A stretch of DNA of 64,000 nucleotides from Hofstenia miamia. Lineage: Eukaryota; Xenacoelomorpha; Acoela; Hofsteniidae. Each line of letters opens with the position of its first letter. Position 1 is the first letter of the stretch. The translations under genes were made by a program, and so were the position numbers. The DNA lies in contig CABFPE010000281.1 of assembly GCA_900660155.1 (NCBI GenBank), forward strand, positions 608,964 to 672,963, read 5' to 3'. This document shows positions 1 to 14,062 of this stretch, one piece after another. Below the pieces are notes generated by a model, which worked only from the letters and a program-made list of their open reading frames with translations, made no database searches and was not told where the DNA came from.

Positions 1-5
1 TTTAG

Positions 6-3000
6 ATGCTAATCGGAATAGGTAGTAGCTGTCTCATTGGAATGCTTCTTTGGTACATTCCACCTCAAACCAGAAATGAACTGGATAAACATGGTGCTCG
101 AGTTAGAAATCCAGAAAACCACACAGCTGCTCGATTTCTACTTTTAAGTGGGTTTGGCATGGGATATGTGTTTGGATTTGCAGAATTGGGTTTTACTGGA
201 ACAGGGTTGATAGGCTGCTTTTCGGTAGCATTCGTAGCTGGACTTGCATGGGACTACGACACTAGAAGACCAGTTGGTGAAGCATTTGGGCATGTATGGA
301 ATCAGGTATGTCCTCGATTTTCAGCTGTTTGATAAATTTTTAAATCAACAAGGTGCTTAACCTTTAATAGCCTCCGAATTTTCCGAAGATTTTTAATCTT
401 TCTCGAAAAAATATTTATCGCATTTAACTCAATAACTAATAAAAATATGCAAAATCTTAAAGCACATCAAGATAGAGAATTACCTTCGGCTGTGGTACCT
501 CGATGGGACAAGGTCAGCGGACTTAGAGCGAAAGAGAAAGAGGAGACTCTCCTCTATCATGTGGTGCTTTCAGGTTGAGCACACCATGAATAGTTTTTGA
601 GCTATATCGTTTTAAATTTTTTATAGGATCATGAAAATTTTTGAAAAAACCCGAGCCTGTTTAAGGTTAAAAGTAAAACCACATTCTGCATACAAGTTTT
701 CTGAGAAAAATCCCCAAGCTTTTTAAGGAAAAATTTAGGCATAATGCTTACCATCGTCATATAAAATAGTCTATGGTTTTATGCTTACTAGGGTCTTTCA
801 GCAAAGAGCAACTATTTTTAGCTTTTTTCGCTTGCTCTTATGTCCAATGGGCAATGGATTCGTTTTGTATTGCATTTAGTCAGATTTACACCTCTGGTAT
901 TCATTAAACAGACATTTCAACAGGAAACTGATTTCAATAAAAACTCGTATTTAAGTCTTTTCATGATGTACATAAAAAATGTTACATTTAGGAAATTAGA
1001 AAATTTAATTGTTAGAATGAAAATATGTTCTCGTTTTTTCAGGGAAACAAATCCATAAATGGTATTGCATTCGGCTTATGCGCGAATTTTCAGCAAAAGA
1101 ATGAGGATTTTACGCATGATGACACCAGATGAGTACATTTGAAAATAGCATCATTTTCAACTTAGTTTGCTTGACCACCTTTTATATATTTGAGAAATGT
1201 TAAAGTACTTAAAAATAATTAAGTTCGATTTCACACTAATAAGTTTTTCCCAAATGAATTTTATTAAGTGTGACCGGTTATTGTTGAAATTGATTTGAAA
1301 ATTTTAATTACCCATCATCGAGCTCTTAAATTAAGAATTTCATACCAAATTGGCAGCTAGCATGTTAACATTATTTTCCATAATGGTCCTAAATAGTTGC
1401 ACTAACAAGGGTAAATATTTGCAAATAGGAATTCCAAGTCATATACATCAGGTTCTGTTACATTTTAAATATGTTTTAGCATAGCTGACCCTTCTCTCAC
1501 GATTAATAAGAAATTAATTTTCAATCTTATCAAGCAAGACAGTATCAACGAAATTAAGAAAATATTAACAATTGTATTTGTTTTTTTATTATTAGATAGA
1601 GTATTTCTGTTGCATTCAATAATGCAAAAAATTAAATAAGGATCTGTCCAAGATTTTGAATATTTCATTTTAGCCTTCTAGAATATTCGCTGCATCACTA
1701 GTATTGAGGATTGGAATTTTAGAAATTTAGCAAAACTATTGATATTTCGACTGAAATTTATTCACTTTATGAAACTACACACATATTTTGACAAGGACAA
1801 ACATATGGTTTTGAACATAATTGTTTTAAAATTAAAATAGTTACTCGTTGTCAAAACTTATTGCAAATTTTTTTAAATATATCATTATTAGCATGTAATC
1901 TCAAATGGGAAGGTAAGGTATTATTAATAGTATATATCCCTGATAATTTCGCCTTATAAGTCTTAATGTAGACAATGAATTAGAAGGTGTTGGAATTTAA
2001 TTAATACATAATCTTATTTTTTTAAAACACTGATCATTTCATAAAAATTTTGTAAGCAATTTATAAATTTATTTGAACAGCCTTTTTAGTAAGTATTAGC
2101 AAGATATTTTTTGTTCAATAGCTGCTATGAATACACAATTTTTATGTCAATTTGAAGCTTTGATGCAAGGAACAACAAATCTTTTGAATTTTTACAATTT
2201 AAAATCCACACAAAAAATGCTTTACTAAGACATTCTTGGCTATTGAACACAAATTTCAGCATCAGTATTGTATTAATATTGTATAAATTACATTTGTAAC
2301 GTTTCTCAATGAAGGATTTCTGTCCTTTCAAAAACTATCCCAATATTGAAAAAGAATGCCACCAGAGAGAAAGTGTGACAATATGACTTTTAACAGATAT
2401 CGTAAAGATTAAATGAATATCTTGCACGTCTTGCATTGTAAATTTACGTAAGCCCAATGGCGTACGCAGGGCAAGGTGGGCGACACGGTGACATGCTCTC
2501 GTCAGCTTTTTTACAATTAATTTTGATTAGTTAAACAGTTTCGGAAGAAAAATTAGAAAATCCAAGATCGTGAAGTCCATTTTTGGGATTAATTTCTCAA
2601 TGTTTTCAAAAAATTTCGCTTTGAGTCATGACTAGGATGCCCCCGTCTGGAACTCCCTCGTAAGCCCACTAGTTATAGGGCTCAAGCATTTCTTTTCCCA
2701 TGCCCATTATATTTGAATTGTCATTGGCTTGCCACTGAAAAGTAAAAATATTACATCAAAAATCCCACCGATTTCAATGGTAAATTTAGCTTGACGGTAA
2801 AATAAACGCACTCAACGATGTCAATTAGCAATGCCTTTTAGCATCACTTAAGTACTTAGCTCATACAATAAAATGCTTTTCATGTTTCGTGTTTTTCACA
2901 GTGATATGATTTCATTGTACACGTGTATAAATACAGGAAGCTTTTTACCATAAGCAGTGTGTTTCAAGTTTTGCATTTTTATATTAAGTGTTACAATTTC

Positions 3001-5833
3001 ATTCTTCAAATTTACAAATACTGGATGTCCCATGACAATATAAGTGATGTAACTATGACATTTCTCAAAGATGCTATTTACAAATTTTTCCCATTAAATT
3101 TTGCAAAAACATGGAAGGCGTGATACAATCACATTATAATAAAATGATTAACGATTATTATTATTATTATTATTATTATACATTGATGAAGCTAAATCGT
3201 TTTTGTAAAATGCATGGGAATTCTGTAGAATGAAGCCTTTCAAAAGGCATCGTTTGAGTTTAAAATATAGCAAACTGATAAAGCCTTATTTCTTACTTCA
3301 TCCACCAATATATATATATATATTTACTGAATATCGCATTTTCACTTTTATTATGGTAAATCAGAATTATATTAATTTTCCAATATTTTATAGATTTTGC
3401 TAATTCCAATCAACGTTAACTATTATTGCTTAATAATCAAATATTAATGCATTTTGTTTCTGATGCATATGGATGTGGACATTGTAAGATTTCATTTTCA
3501 AATTTTTTTTTTCAAATAGGGCTGTCACAAACTTTGCAAGCCCCCAAACCCAAACACAAACGAGCGAACGTAACACTATTGGATGAATTTTCTAAAGGAA
3601 CTCGTTTATTAAGCGATATATTACTTAGTAAGAAATTCTTACTTTTTCTGGAAGAGCAGTTTTCAAAATTTGTCACAGACTTTGATTTGTTAATTTTGTA
3701 GTAATTCTGAGCATAATTACATTCATTAATTAAGTGCAATGGTTGCCAACGGATTCGCTCTTATCATCAGAAAATGTTACGCTTATTAAGCCTTTACTGT
3801 TCATAGGAAAATATTGACGTCATCTCGGCGTTGATTAAAGTAAATCTTCTCCTTTGCGCTGAAAGAAACTTTATACAGAAATATAAAACCTAAAAGTGGA
3901 AACCATTAATGTATATTTACAATCTACTGCATTTCTGTATCGCATTTTAATATAATACATACAGTATATGTCTCAGCAATCTCTGGTCATATTAAAGCAA
4001 ACGTTCATTTAAGAATGTTTCGCTCTATTTTTATTGTTATTGCATTTTAAATGACATACATATATTTATAAGGAATTTTCCGGAAAAAATATTATGTATT
4101 TAATTATTCAAATATATTGGATTACCCATACTAAGCCAAGAACGTAAAGTGGAGTGCCAACCAAGCATATGAGACTATTAACACAAATGAGATGTAGAAA
4201 AATTTCCTATAGTGATGTTAATCCTGCATTCACGTATTAACCCTAAGTCTTCTGTGTGCATTTGAGTATACAAACCGCTTAGTTCTTATTTTTAAAAATG
4301 TCTCCAAACCTATTAAATTTGGGAGATCTTGAGATATTGGGATATCTGTGAATGTCCTTGCTTGTAATTGTGGAAAATTGTGCTAAGGATAAGGAATATT
4401 ACATGTGTCTGGGATAAACAACTACACTGCAGCTATTTTTTCGGAAATCCACCATGCCCATGGGTAATTTCGTGACTGGTGGCCATTTCGGATTTCAAAT
4501 ATCTTTATTAGTATCCAAATAATGAGCATTTATAATTTATTTGAAGTACTATTTCAGATATCAAAAGTTTTAGAAAAAATAATTAGCAATCTATTGTAAA
4601 CAGCAAACAATCGCTTAGGTGCCTAAAAGAGCCAAAGGTTGCTGAGGATATATTACAAGAATGCAGGGTAGTGACATTTTATTAATCTAAAAGCAGGCAA
4701 TATTTAAAAAAGCCCACATCTGCCTTATGTCAGTAACGCTACTGGATTCATAGACGTCCATATAATAATCATTTCCTCAATTTGAAAATATTCTTTGAAA
4801 ATCTGAGATATTATTAGCAGGAATTATTTTAGTCAAGCTGAATTACACAAGCAGTTTATGACTTTGGCATTCTTTCAATATGAAATTTTAAACATGTCGA
4901 ATAAACTTTAAAATGAAAGTTTATTTTTCACTTGATTTATCAATAAAATTTCCTTTGTTAAGCTGTTACTAAGAAATTTTGTATGGTTAATGTTAAATTA
5001 CAAGCTTATTAAATGCCATGGTTATTGCAAACTCAAGAAAGAAATCTATACAACATTTATTAATCTCGTTTTGAAATATTAATTTTCTTTGATGTTTCAA
5101 TTTTACTTCTACAATAAATTAAACAACTTTAGCGTACATAAAATAATAGATTTTATATTAACAAAATTAATTTCTTGAAAGTTAACAAAACATTTCATTT
5201 AAATAATACGAATAAATCATTTTTGGTTTCTTCATATCCCTACGGAAATATGTTTTAGAGGCTAATTGCTTATGTAAATGTATTTTATTTTACAAATTAT
5301 GCTTTCTTCGCATTTCATCATTACTATGAATTATATAAAAGGGTTGGAATTTGAACTTGAAATAATGCGACTCATGCACAAGAGGAAAGTACATGTAACC
5401 TATATGTAATGTCGTAAGCTCCAATAATAATGGCTGGACAGGAACTTTGCATTAAAAAATAAAACTGCCGCTAATCTAAGCACAGTTAAACTACATTATT
5501 TTTGAATTTCTTATTTTGTTTAAGCATTCGGAGCTGAGGGAATGCGGGGTAATGTATACTCTACATGAATTTTAGTATTTTATCAAAAATGTTGTTCACA
5601 CAGGTACTAAACATAAATATATAACTATTTAATTTTAACTTATGCAAATTTATTATGATTTTGTAAAAATTTAGCTAAAAGCATTTACTTGTTCAATCTC
5701 TCTAGCGTAAATACAGTTGCTTAATTTGAAATTTATTGCTCCATTAATTCTACCTGAATGTTGTATTTGAAAATATCAAAACCATTTTCAAATAAAGCAG
5801 AATTTTTGGTGATCTACATAATTCTAGTAATTA

Positions 5834-5869
<36 letters not shown>

Positions 5870-8800
5870 ATTGATCGTCATTGCACAAACACTTTTATCT
5901 AAATTTAAAACTTGGTTCTTTTTCTTATTTCTGAATATATATTTTCATTCACCCAAGAGGTATAGAGCAAAACTTTGAGTAGCTAAAGACAAATTGCTAA
6001 TAAGATTCTATAAAAAGTTGCTAATGTCAATTGAAATGGTCTTTTTGCAGTACACTCGTATTTTACCCGCTTTTTATTCTTTACCCTTTACTTGGTGTAT
6101 TAGTGACAGTAGCTGCTGGTACTATAACCGCGATCCCTTGTCTAGAGTTCTCGTTGGCGAGGGAACTGCCGCCCCCTTGGCTACGCTATTGTCTCAGTTA
6201 TACCAAATTAAAAATGATCTTTATTCTCGCCATTTCCAATTGATTAGTAAGAAATTATGTGTTGTTAAGAATGCTTACTTTATTTAAAGTTGGAATGTTC
6301 CTCAACATGATAATTTGAATAATAGAAGGCTAAATTTTAGCCTTTTCAAAATTTTCAGCTCAAGTTAGTCAATTAAAAATTAATGTGTATCTGAAAGAGG
6401 TAGCCCGATGGATCTAAATTTAATGAAATCAAAAACAGCTTTTAGAAACTAAGCATTCTGAAATTGCGCCGCACTTTGATTTACTATATATCAAAGAACT
6501 TCAATTTATAATCGAATAAGACGACGTTTCCAGTCCCAAATACATTCGGTATGAAATGACTTCCAACAGTTCTCTTTAAGATGAAGTACTTAATTCAAAT
6601 TTGATTGGTTAAATTTAAAAACCTTCCTTTTGTAAAAATTATTAAACATTCATCATTTAAACAAATTACTCAATTTATTTTTTCCCGTTTAATTTTACTC
6701 TAAATTTACTCCATTTTGGGAAATTAAACTCTTGTCAGACTTTAAGTCAAAAGCTAGCTGTGCACACATTTCTTCTATTATGATTTTGTAAGCTTGAAAT
6801 GTCACTGTATTTACAATTATAATATTGGAAAATATTCCCTTTAACACCATCCTTAAAGCTGAAATGAAAAGTAAGCATTCAATTCGTTCTACTTACTTGG
6901 ATAGCATATAACGCTTTAGATTGTTAAAGTTTCCTTTGAGTTAGGTTTTGAAATATCTGAATTTACTGGCATTGATCATCAGATTAGAGTAAATTTGAAA
7001 ATTTGAAAATATATGTAAATACAATTTCTTGTGAAAATATTAGTTTGTAAGTGCATTCTTTTGCAAGTTTTTGGACTGCGTTGTATTCTTACCTACAGGA
7101 GACATTCAATTAGATCGCGAAATTTAATTGCATTCCATGCTTTAATTAACTGTCTACCACCATTTCAATTTTCTACGTTTCGCTTTTGAAGCATGAATTC
7201 TTTTTAAAGAACGTCGACCAACCACATTTGATTTAATGGATAAAATCTTTCGCATTTATTACATTAGCTGTCTTAACACTTTGTTATCTGAATTTAGTTA
7301 GTTGCAATCGTCATAGCTGTCATTCCAGTTTATAAATGTTGTCTTTACTCAAATAAAATTCAAATCAAATTTCAAAACCTGCGGAAGTTTTTCCTGTAAA
7401 ATTGGCTTCAATCCCATTTTTAGTTCATATTTTTAAAACATTATTTCCTTAGTGTTTATATACATCATAGATGCTCGTTTCCTCAAAATTGTTATGTGAC
7501 TTTTTACAATACGTTGCCGTGATTATGATAGGATGGTATCTTTAATATTTCACATATATTAGATTTTGGTCTTTTAATCAATCAACAGATGTTGTTTGAA
7601 ATCATGTTTACACAAATTTTATGCATATTATGCAATGAATTGTAAATTTGACTGAAATAATAAAGAATCATTTAGTTAATGCCGCTTTTGTTTGGATTAA
7701 TTGGCGCTGAGGTTTCCATCTCTCATATCACAGCTGACTTTATATGGCGTGCACTCCTAGTTATAGGTGCTGGTCTCCTTATCAGAATTATGGCCTCGTT
7801 TCTTGCCGTTTTTGGTCAAAATTTGAAGTTCAAAGAACAGCTGTTTGTTGCAATTGCCTGGATACCAAAAGCTACCATTCAAGCAGCTATGTGCGCCCTA
7901 CCATTGGATACCGCCAGACGACTAAGTAAAGGTACGCTAAGCAAAGGTACGTAGCTATATTTTGAGAAAATATCACAATATATTCATGAAAAGTTAGATT
8001 TTTGCGAACATTTTAGGGAGACTTTGGGGTTGAATAGCACATTGATTAATCGGGACTGCCTTGGTTTCAGATATGAGAAAAACCTGCCTTTTTAGTCACT
8101 TGCATGTATCATGGAAGATCGTTGAATACTAATTGAAAAATGGTGGAAGATTTTATTAACTATGCTAAGACCACAAGTATATCGCAATGTATACTACAGA
8201 CATTTTTTTAATGCAATACTAGACTAAACGCAATTAAAATTGGTCTTGTTGAGGATAACTCTCTATTATCATTTTGTACTGCATTAGGAATTTTCTAGTA
8301 ATTGACTAGTTCATAGAAAGTATGTTAGAACAAACTTGTATAAATCAAGTGGCAACGGGGCCCGATAATGACATAGCTATTTTCAACTGTGATTTCAAAA
8401 TTGATATGTAAATGAAATTCATGATCAGCTTTGTTGGAAGCCAGCGGACCGAGTCATAAGGTCAAGTCATGCGTAAGCGCAAGGGGTCGCATCATGGGTC
8501 AAGTGTAAATTTGTTTTATGTTAAATATTCAAATCAAAAACCCCAAATACATAAGACTAATAGTTATACAAATAGTTATTCTATGAACTCAAGTCCGCAA
8601 AATCTCTAACAAAACTGTAGAATTCGATAATCCGTTATAGTAAGAATTACAAACTATATTATTAGTATACAGTTAAGTATTAGATTGTTTCTTATCCTTT
8701 ATCTAATATGTTAATATGCGGTAGTTATGGCTCCTTGTGAAATAGATTTGCTGATGAATCAGATCTTGTGTCAACAGATCGGTTCGTGGAGTAAATTTAT

Positions 8801-9547
8801 TCAAAAAGTTATTTCAAGAATCAGGCTTGCAGTCAAAATTTTGTGTCCGTTTTCTATTCTGGTTCGAAACGGGCTAATAGAAGCCTACTTGATAATATAA
8901 AATTGTTGAACACATCTCAAATTGCACGCATTTTACTCGATATTATTGTATTATGTCGTTGTTTTTTCATCAATTAGTACTAGAAATTTTTAAGTGGTTA
9001 CACTTGATTGATTATTAAATTTAAGTATACTACTAATCACATAAAAATGATGAAAATTTTTGTTGATTTCGGTACATATTTGAGTAGTACATTAATTTTT
9101 TAGAAGTTTGTGAAATGTAACAATTTGACAATTACTTAACCTCCACCACTTATTCAACATACACGTAATATTTTAGAATTTTAGCACCTGGTTTTGGATT
9201 TTACATAAATTTTTAAACTAAGTCTTATTTGATTTTTACAGAAAAATGCATATTAATTTAATTAAACAAATTGGGCGCATCTTAAATATGATTCCTGAAA
9301 TTTAGACGATGTTGAAAATTCGCAATCTGTGCTGACTGTTGTGGTATTATCAATCGCTATCTCTGCTCCTTTCGGATCACTGGCTATTTCATATTTCGGT
9401 AGGCGACTCCTCAAATGTACTCCACACAAAAGCAGTCATCACACTCATGTCACCTGGTCGGATGGTGTTCCACGACCTCTGGAACTAAAAGGAGATCGCA
9501 GACAAAGTGCTCCATTTTTCGAACTTGGTGGCAGCACCATTTCTTGA
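6..9547 (+). CDS. SLC9B: SLC9B-type Na+/H+ exchanger, 3' part (last three coding exons)
   Basis: Coding exons are 6-305, 7676-7931 and 9306-9547, with the TGA at 9545-9547. Splice phases agree (0, then 1), giving 265 residues of the C-terminal half. The family (NHA, CPA2 superfamily) exchanges Na+ or Li+ for H+ across inner mitochondrial, lysosomal or plasma membranes. Exon 6-305 has a hydrophobic start and the segment GLAWDYDTRRPVGEAFGHVW, matching the region just before the conserved PLLFGLIGAEVS helix, which opens the next exon. AWIPKATIQAA follows, equivalent to the AWMPKAT motif of mammalian SLC9B2. The last exon has the final hydrophobic helix (AISAPFGSLAISYFG) and a basic polar tail. 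The paired transport aspartates of this family lie upstream of the window. SLC9B1 and SLC9B2 cannot be separated. No break is seen in the visible exons. Confidence 0.9.
2455..2672. mobile_element. hAT-like non-autonomous element (short)
   Basis: The left end reads CAATGGCGTACGCAGGG. The right end, reverse-complemented, reads CTAGTGGGCTTACGAGGG, so the ends form an imperfect terminal inverted repeat. The GGCGTACGCAGG core is common at hAT element ends. I see no clear 8-bp target duplication and no coding capacity. It lies inside the SLC9B intron. Confidence 0.45.
3152..3179. repeat. (ATT)n microsatellite
   Basis: About nine ATT units in the SLC9B intron. R4/Dong-type LINEs favour such TAA tracts, but none is inserted here. 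Confidence 0.9.
5837..5865. repeat. (TA)n microsatellite
   Basis: An uninterrupted TA run in the SLC9B intron, one of about ten such tracts in the window. Confidence 0.9.
7932..9305 (+). other. SLC9B last intron
   Basis: The donor gtacgc follows a one-base phase remainder at 7931. The acceptor is tttag at 9301-9305. A second gtacgt lies 14 bases downstream (7946), but only the first donor keeps the frame open into the last exon. Nothing else is recognisable; a GC-richer patch near 8430-8510 has no assignable feature. Confidence 0.7.
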
Positions 9548-9658
9548 CTTCAATTGTAGAGATAAATTTAATCTTTCAAGGAAGTTTATGATAAAACAAT
9601 AATTTAATTTAATAATTCTTTGCAGTTCTTATCAAATCCTTTCATATTTAATAGCCAT

Positions 9659-9659
9659 A

Positions 9660-9709
<50 letters not shown>
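9659..9709. repeat. (TA)n-(TG)n compound microsatellite
   Basis: A TA run passes into TGTGTGTG about 110 bases downstream of the SLC9B stop codon. Confidence 0.9.
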
Positions 9710-10194
9710 TAGGGTATCAAGAAAAATCAAGTATTACAACGTTATCCACTCATATTTTATGAATGTTCTAATAACTACAAACGTTATCCTATATAATTAC
9801 TTTAAATAATAATTAAAAATGTATTGTATAATATGTTAGCTGAATGTTGTGAATTGAAGCAAAACAATTTTATAATAGAGAAGTTAATTATCTAAATGAC
9901 ACCTGTGTCAGCCAGCACTAATGATTCCTTAAATAACTAGGATCATTAACTTCTCGAAAACTTGTTAAAGTACTGGTTCTAAGAACCCAGTTTAGACATC
10001 CTTTATTGTAAATGGAAATATATAGAAGCTACCATTGTTACTAGTTCCAGTGTTTCAATCACATCAAATGATTGCATAGCAAAGATCAGCTATCACAGAA
10101 ATCATCTAGAAAACTTTAGTAATCACCTTCTAAGTGCCTCATGTGATTATATTAAAGCCAAAGAAATTTTCCAACTGAAAGTTAAAACACTATG

Positions 10195-10345
10195 TTTATT
10201 CAGTCACTTGGCATTATTGATTCACTAAAACAACCAGTACCTAATGAAATCCTATTAGGTCGCAACTTCTTAGAAAATCACAAATGTGAGATCAATTTTA
10301 AAAATCAATCAATTAAAGCAAATAAGCTGAAAGCGCCACATTAGT
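10195..10345 (+). mobile_element. LTR-retrotransposon protease fossil
   Basis: A short open segment encodes PNEILLGRNFLENHKCEINF, like the C-terminal part of the aspartic protease of Ty3-like LTR elements (ILLGRDFL then HxCxIxF). No LTRs, reverse transcriptase or integrase could be tied to it, so it is a small, broken and probably old piece. Confidence 0.4.
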
Positions 10346-10732
10346 ACTAGATGGCGGCCAATTTATCAATCCGCGATTTAAATCATATAATTAAATATAA
10401 TTTAAATCAATAACTTAGCAATTCTTTAATCAATTCATTTCAAATTTTTGCACAATGTACTTGTGATATGTATGTTTTGCTTGGCATAATTCACAATTTT
10501 TTTTGACTATTTTTGTAATTACAGACGTTTAATTTTAATCAACTTTGTAGGGATTTTCACACTTGTATTTTCTGTCAAAAAAATTTAGGTGTGCAATTTT
10601 CGCGTTAGTTGATTTTCTCAATGATATTGGCATAACAGGTTTATTTAACTATAAAAAACGATAAATAATTTTAACGTTAATATATGAAAAACTTTAAAAA
10701 ATTCAAGGAAAATTTTTTACAAAAATTTCATT

Positions 10733-11170
10733 CACTACAGACGTCAACATGTCCGCCGCCACTTTCGATTACTTTCTCTAGTTTCTTCTTGTATTCTCCG
10801 CTTCTCAGGTGTTACTTTCTGGAAAGCAGCTTGAATACGCAGTTTTAAGTTGAGAATATCACTTGGTCATGTAACGTGCACTCTGGGCTTGTGGGCTTGA
10901 TGAAGCACCACATGAAGAAGTCACGGAGCGTCAGATCGGGCGGCCAAGACATGTCCGGTGAACTATCCCCGCTGCGAAAAGTGGTCGTTCAGTCATGACA
11001 TGATGAGAAAACAAATTATGCAAGGATACTACTGTGAAAGAAGCACTTATGAACATAGATGGCCCGCAACCGCATGTCTTATAGAAAAATTCACCAGCAC
11101 AAGCAACACACCTGCTATTTTCTAAATGTCGCCTGTCATAATTAAGCCAAAAAATGTCAACCACCGAATT
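10733..11170 (-). pseudogene. Tc1/mariner-superfamily transposase, C-terminal remnant
   Basis: Read on the minus strand, several frames together resemble the last third of mariner-like transposases of the type that carries a DUF4817 N-terminal domain. Around 10,860-10,950 comes WPPDLTLRDFFMWCFIKP, matching the usual WPPRSPDLTPCDFFLWGFVK block with the third catalytic aspartate. Then come a segment like KLRIQAAFQKVTPEK and a terminal SGGGHVDV. The catalytic domain upstream is degenerate and the frame shifts repeatedly. The base composition is clearly more GC-rich than its surroundings. The same family appears, as its N-terminal part, at the right edge of the window. Confidence 0.65.
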
Positions 11171-13199
11171 GACTTTCTATTAATGTTGTTTAATTGAGTG
11201 AATGATGTCAAACATATTATATTATATAGATTTCGTAGCATAATTAATATTGTATTAGTTTAGTATTATACATGTAACAAAATAAACATGGCCACCCGCA
11301 CCACAACCCGCGTGACATTGGAAATTCAGTCTCCGCACTGCACTGCACCCGGGTCCATCTTTGCTTATGAATCACAAATCAATTAAACATCTTAAACATT
11401 TTAAGTGATTGTCATTACATAACACCGAAGCCGAATTGGATGAAAGTGAGCATATAAAATCAAAAATGTCAAATACATTATATGTGAGGATTTCAAATTA
11501 TCCAATAAATATTCACTAGGTGCATATGCAATTAAATCTACGGATAGATAAAGGGGCCACCATGTACTTCAGTAAACTCAGGGAAGTTTTACTTGAACAT
11601 GATATGTGATTGAAATGGAAGTGAAGAAACAAAAAACAGTAAGGTCCTAATCACAAAGCAAATAGGAGTTCATTCTAAGTGGATAGAAGGCTTATGCAAA
11701 TTCATCTATTTTCTTATAGCAAACCTTTCCCACGATTGCACAATAGATTAAAACCTTTTAGACTAACCTCTTGCAACTGAATACAAGAAAGGCCATTTCA
11801 TGCAAATGCTGACTTATGGACAGCACTATCCCAATACGATTGAGAAGGGCAAAAGAAGAATCAGTCAAGAATTCATTCAATTTCTAACAAAATCACAATA
11901 TTAAATTTTAACATATGTCAATACTGAAAAAACCGTCAACAAATTTTACTGGCAGAGAACCATAAATTGAAATCACAGAAGAAATATAGAAGCAAAACCA
12001 TGACACCCAATTTTATAAATTGTAACGAAAGTAAAAAAATCACAATACAGTAGTTTCACCAATGACAGAAACTGCATTAAATAATGTACACTGTCAATTT
12101 AAGCAAATGATACTGTATCTGTGAGCAGAATCATAAATAGGTTTACCATGCTTGAATATCACAAAAAAATTCATGAGGACACAATAGGTATCCTACCAAA
12201 TGAACGAGCATTCAATTTGAAAAAAAATAACGGATTTTGCATAAAGAGTGTGTATATTGGAAAACAATTTGATTGAACAAGAAGTAATGGGAAATTGTCT
12301 AAGCAACTTTATAAACATAGATAGATGTTTTTGACATTACTGCTAATCTATTAACCTAGTGAAAAATAAATGTACTACTTTGAATAATATAAATACATTA
12401 TTTATTTACTAAGCAAATTTACAGAAATATAATGCATATATCTTCAACATTTTAGAAAGATAATTTTTTCAGCAATGACAGCTGGCTTTCCAAAAATTTA
12501 TTCAACGCAATGTAACAATATAAAGTATTGCATTGATTTTAGTTAAAAACAACACATTGGACAGGACTAATATAAGAACTGGGCCTATTTGATTTAATAT
12601 TTGTTAATATATTATGTTATATTGTATATGCTATTTTATTGTGTTTGCTAAATTAAAGTGTGTCTGTAATATTTCATTTAGTATTCAGTTGAATAGTGTA
12701 TGCACATTTTGTAAGTTTAATCACACAGTATAATACATGCTTGGAAATTGATTTATGATAAAATCTCACGCTGTTGGGACTAAAAATTAAAAAAATTATC
12801 ATAATGAAAATATGAGGCATGTTCTGAATAAACCACAATTTTCAAATTTACTACACTAATTTAACATTTCACTTTCCAGTATTAAAATGATTCAACATAA
12901 AGCAAATGAATGAATACATATAGTTATACAGGAATTGTGAGTAATAATATTGATTGTGAATAAAATGCATTTGTTGAAACACATTCACATTCTTTAAATA
13001 CCTCAGATCAAAACCACATTTCATGCTGCGCTCCATCATTACTAGGAATGTAAGTGTGACACAGAAAATACAGCACTTATATCAGACTGAACATATGAAT
13101 TACAGAATAATAGTCGAAACTAAATTATCATTATAAAGCATCTAAAATGCAAATGACATGTGAGATTATTGCTGTTAGGTATTGATGCTAAAATTTTTT
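11171..13199. other. Intergenic stretch without recognised genes
   Basis: About 2 kb of AT-rich DNA. A GC-richer patch near 11,280-11,360 and scattered short open segments (for example 11,760-11,880) suggest decayed mobile DNA, but no domain can be named. Confidence 0.5.
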
Positions 13200-13219
13200 C
13201 ATATATATATATATATATA
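13200..13219. repeat. (TA)n microsatellite
   Basis: A short TA run immediately upstream of the 5' end of the CR1-like LINE. Confidence 0.85.
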
Positions 13220-13226
13220 ATCATAA

Positions 13227-14062
13227 TTGCCGATGCTTTCGTCACGAACAGTCGGTCTATGCGAGCACGCTGTGCTCAACACGATCAATTCCGCCGCTAT
13301 CGTTGCATCACCAGAAGAGGAGCTAAATAAGACAAAATTATTAGCTCCTTTTCAGAATATGGGAAAAGATGCACTAATCATTCTACATAATCTCCCAGCA
13401 TCCTTGGACGGAACACCTTTAGAAACACACACCAACATGTCACAAGCGGAAAATGAGGTTGAGAACACGACTTCCGAAGAAGCTGAGAGAAGAAGCCGAT
13501 GTTCTCATTATTGGTTCCTCAATGTACCGGCACCTCAGAGCCCCAGGATTGATAAAGAAGCATAATGTTGCCGTACATTCATATGCGGGCACCACCATTA
13601 ACGACGATACAGAAGTCTTAAAATAATATACCACCCTTCAGAGAGAATTAAGGAAATATTATTTACGATCGGACGCAATGATATAATGAAATGAAAAGAA
13701 AATTACACAGATAGGTACACTAATTTGCTTAATATGATACACGCTAAATTTAGTTCAGCCAAAGTTTTCTTAGAAAAGGTGGCTCCTTTCCCTAACAACA
13801 AAGAGCTCAACAAAAAATCAGCTGAACTAAATTTATTAATTAAACAAAATTCTAAATTATTGAATTATTCGGTTTTTGAGACTTCAAATATTTTTGTTTA
13901 GGAACTATTTCAAATCCAAAAATGTTTACAAGCAACGGTATCCATTTTTTGAGGTTTGGTTACTCAATGCTTGCACGTAGCATCAAAGGAGTCTTTAATC
14001 CGCCGTCCCTTTCAGCAATTACGCACCGTAATTTGCCCACCGTCACCGGCAATCAAAAATAG
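13227..14062 (+). pseudogene. CR1-like ORF1 with SGNH-esterase-like domain (copy A)
   Basis: The first frame starts MPMLSSRTVGLCEHAVLN. After a frame change it continues with IGSSMYRHLR, then VHSYAGTTIND, then a segment with LFTIGRNDI, and lastly SNGIHFLRFGYSMLA near 13,930. These correspond in order to blocks I (GDS-like), II (Gly), III (GxND) and V (DxxH-like) of SGNH hydrolases. An esterase domain is known in ORF1 of CR1-type LINEs, where it may act in lipid or membrane interaction. Here the block V aspartate is replaced by asparagine, and stops and frameshifts interrupt the ORF. Confidence 0.65.

Larger units (their letters stand above)
306..7675 (+). other. SLC9B intron, 7.4 kb
   Basis: The intron runs from the donor gtatgt at 306 to the acceptor tttag at 7671-7675. 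It is AT-rich and without recognisable genes. It holds a small hAT-like element (about 2455-2672), an (ATT)n tract and (TA)n tracts. A slightly GC-richer patch near 6060-6200 is open in two frames but resembles no exon of the exchanger, and the flanking exons already join in phase. Confidence 0.75.

Noticed and set aside
3426-3739. Overlapping plus and minus open frames of 75-91 codons in the SLC9B intron
   Set aside because: Low-complexity AT-rich frames without any recognised motif.
5994-6287. Two overlapping open frames with hydrophobic stretches, possible extra SLC9B exon
   Set aside because: The flanking exons (ending at 305, starting at 7676) join in phase and match the family without it, and the peptide matches no part of SLC9B.
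13440-13634. Minus-strand frame over the CR1 ORF1 region
   Set aside because: It is the shadow of the ORF1 coding strand.
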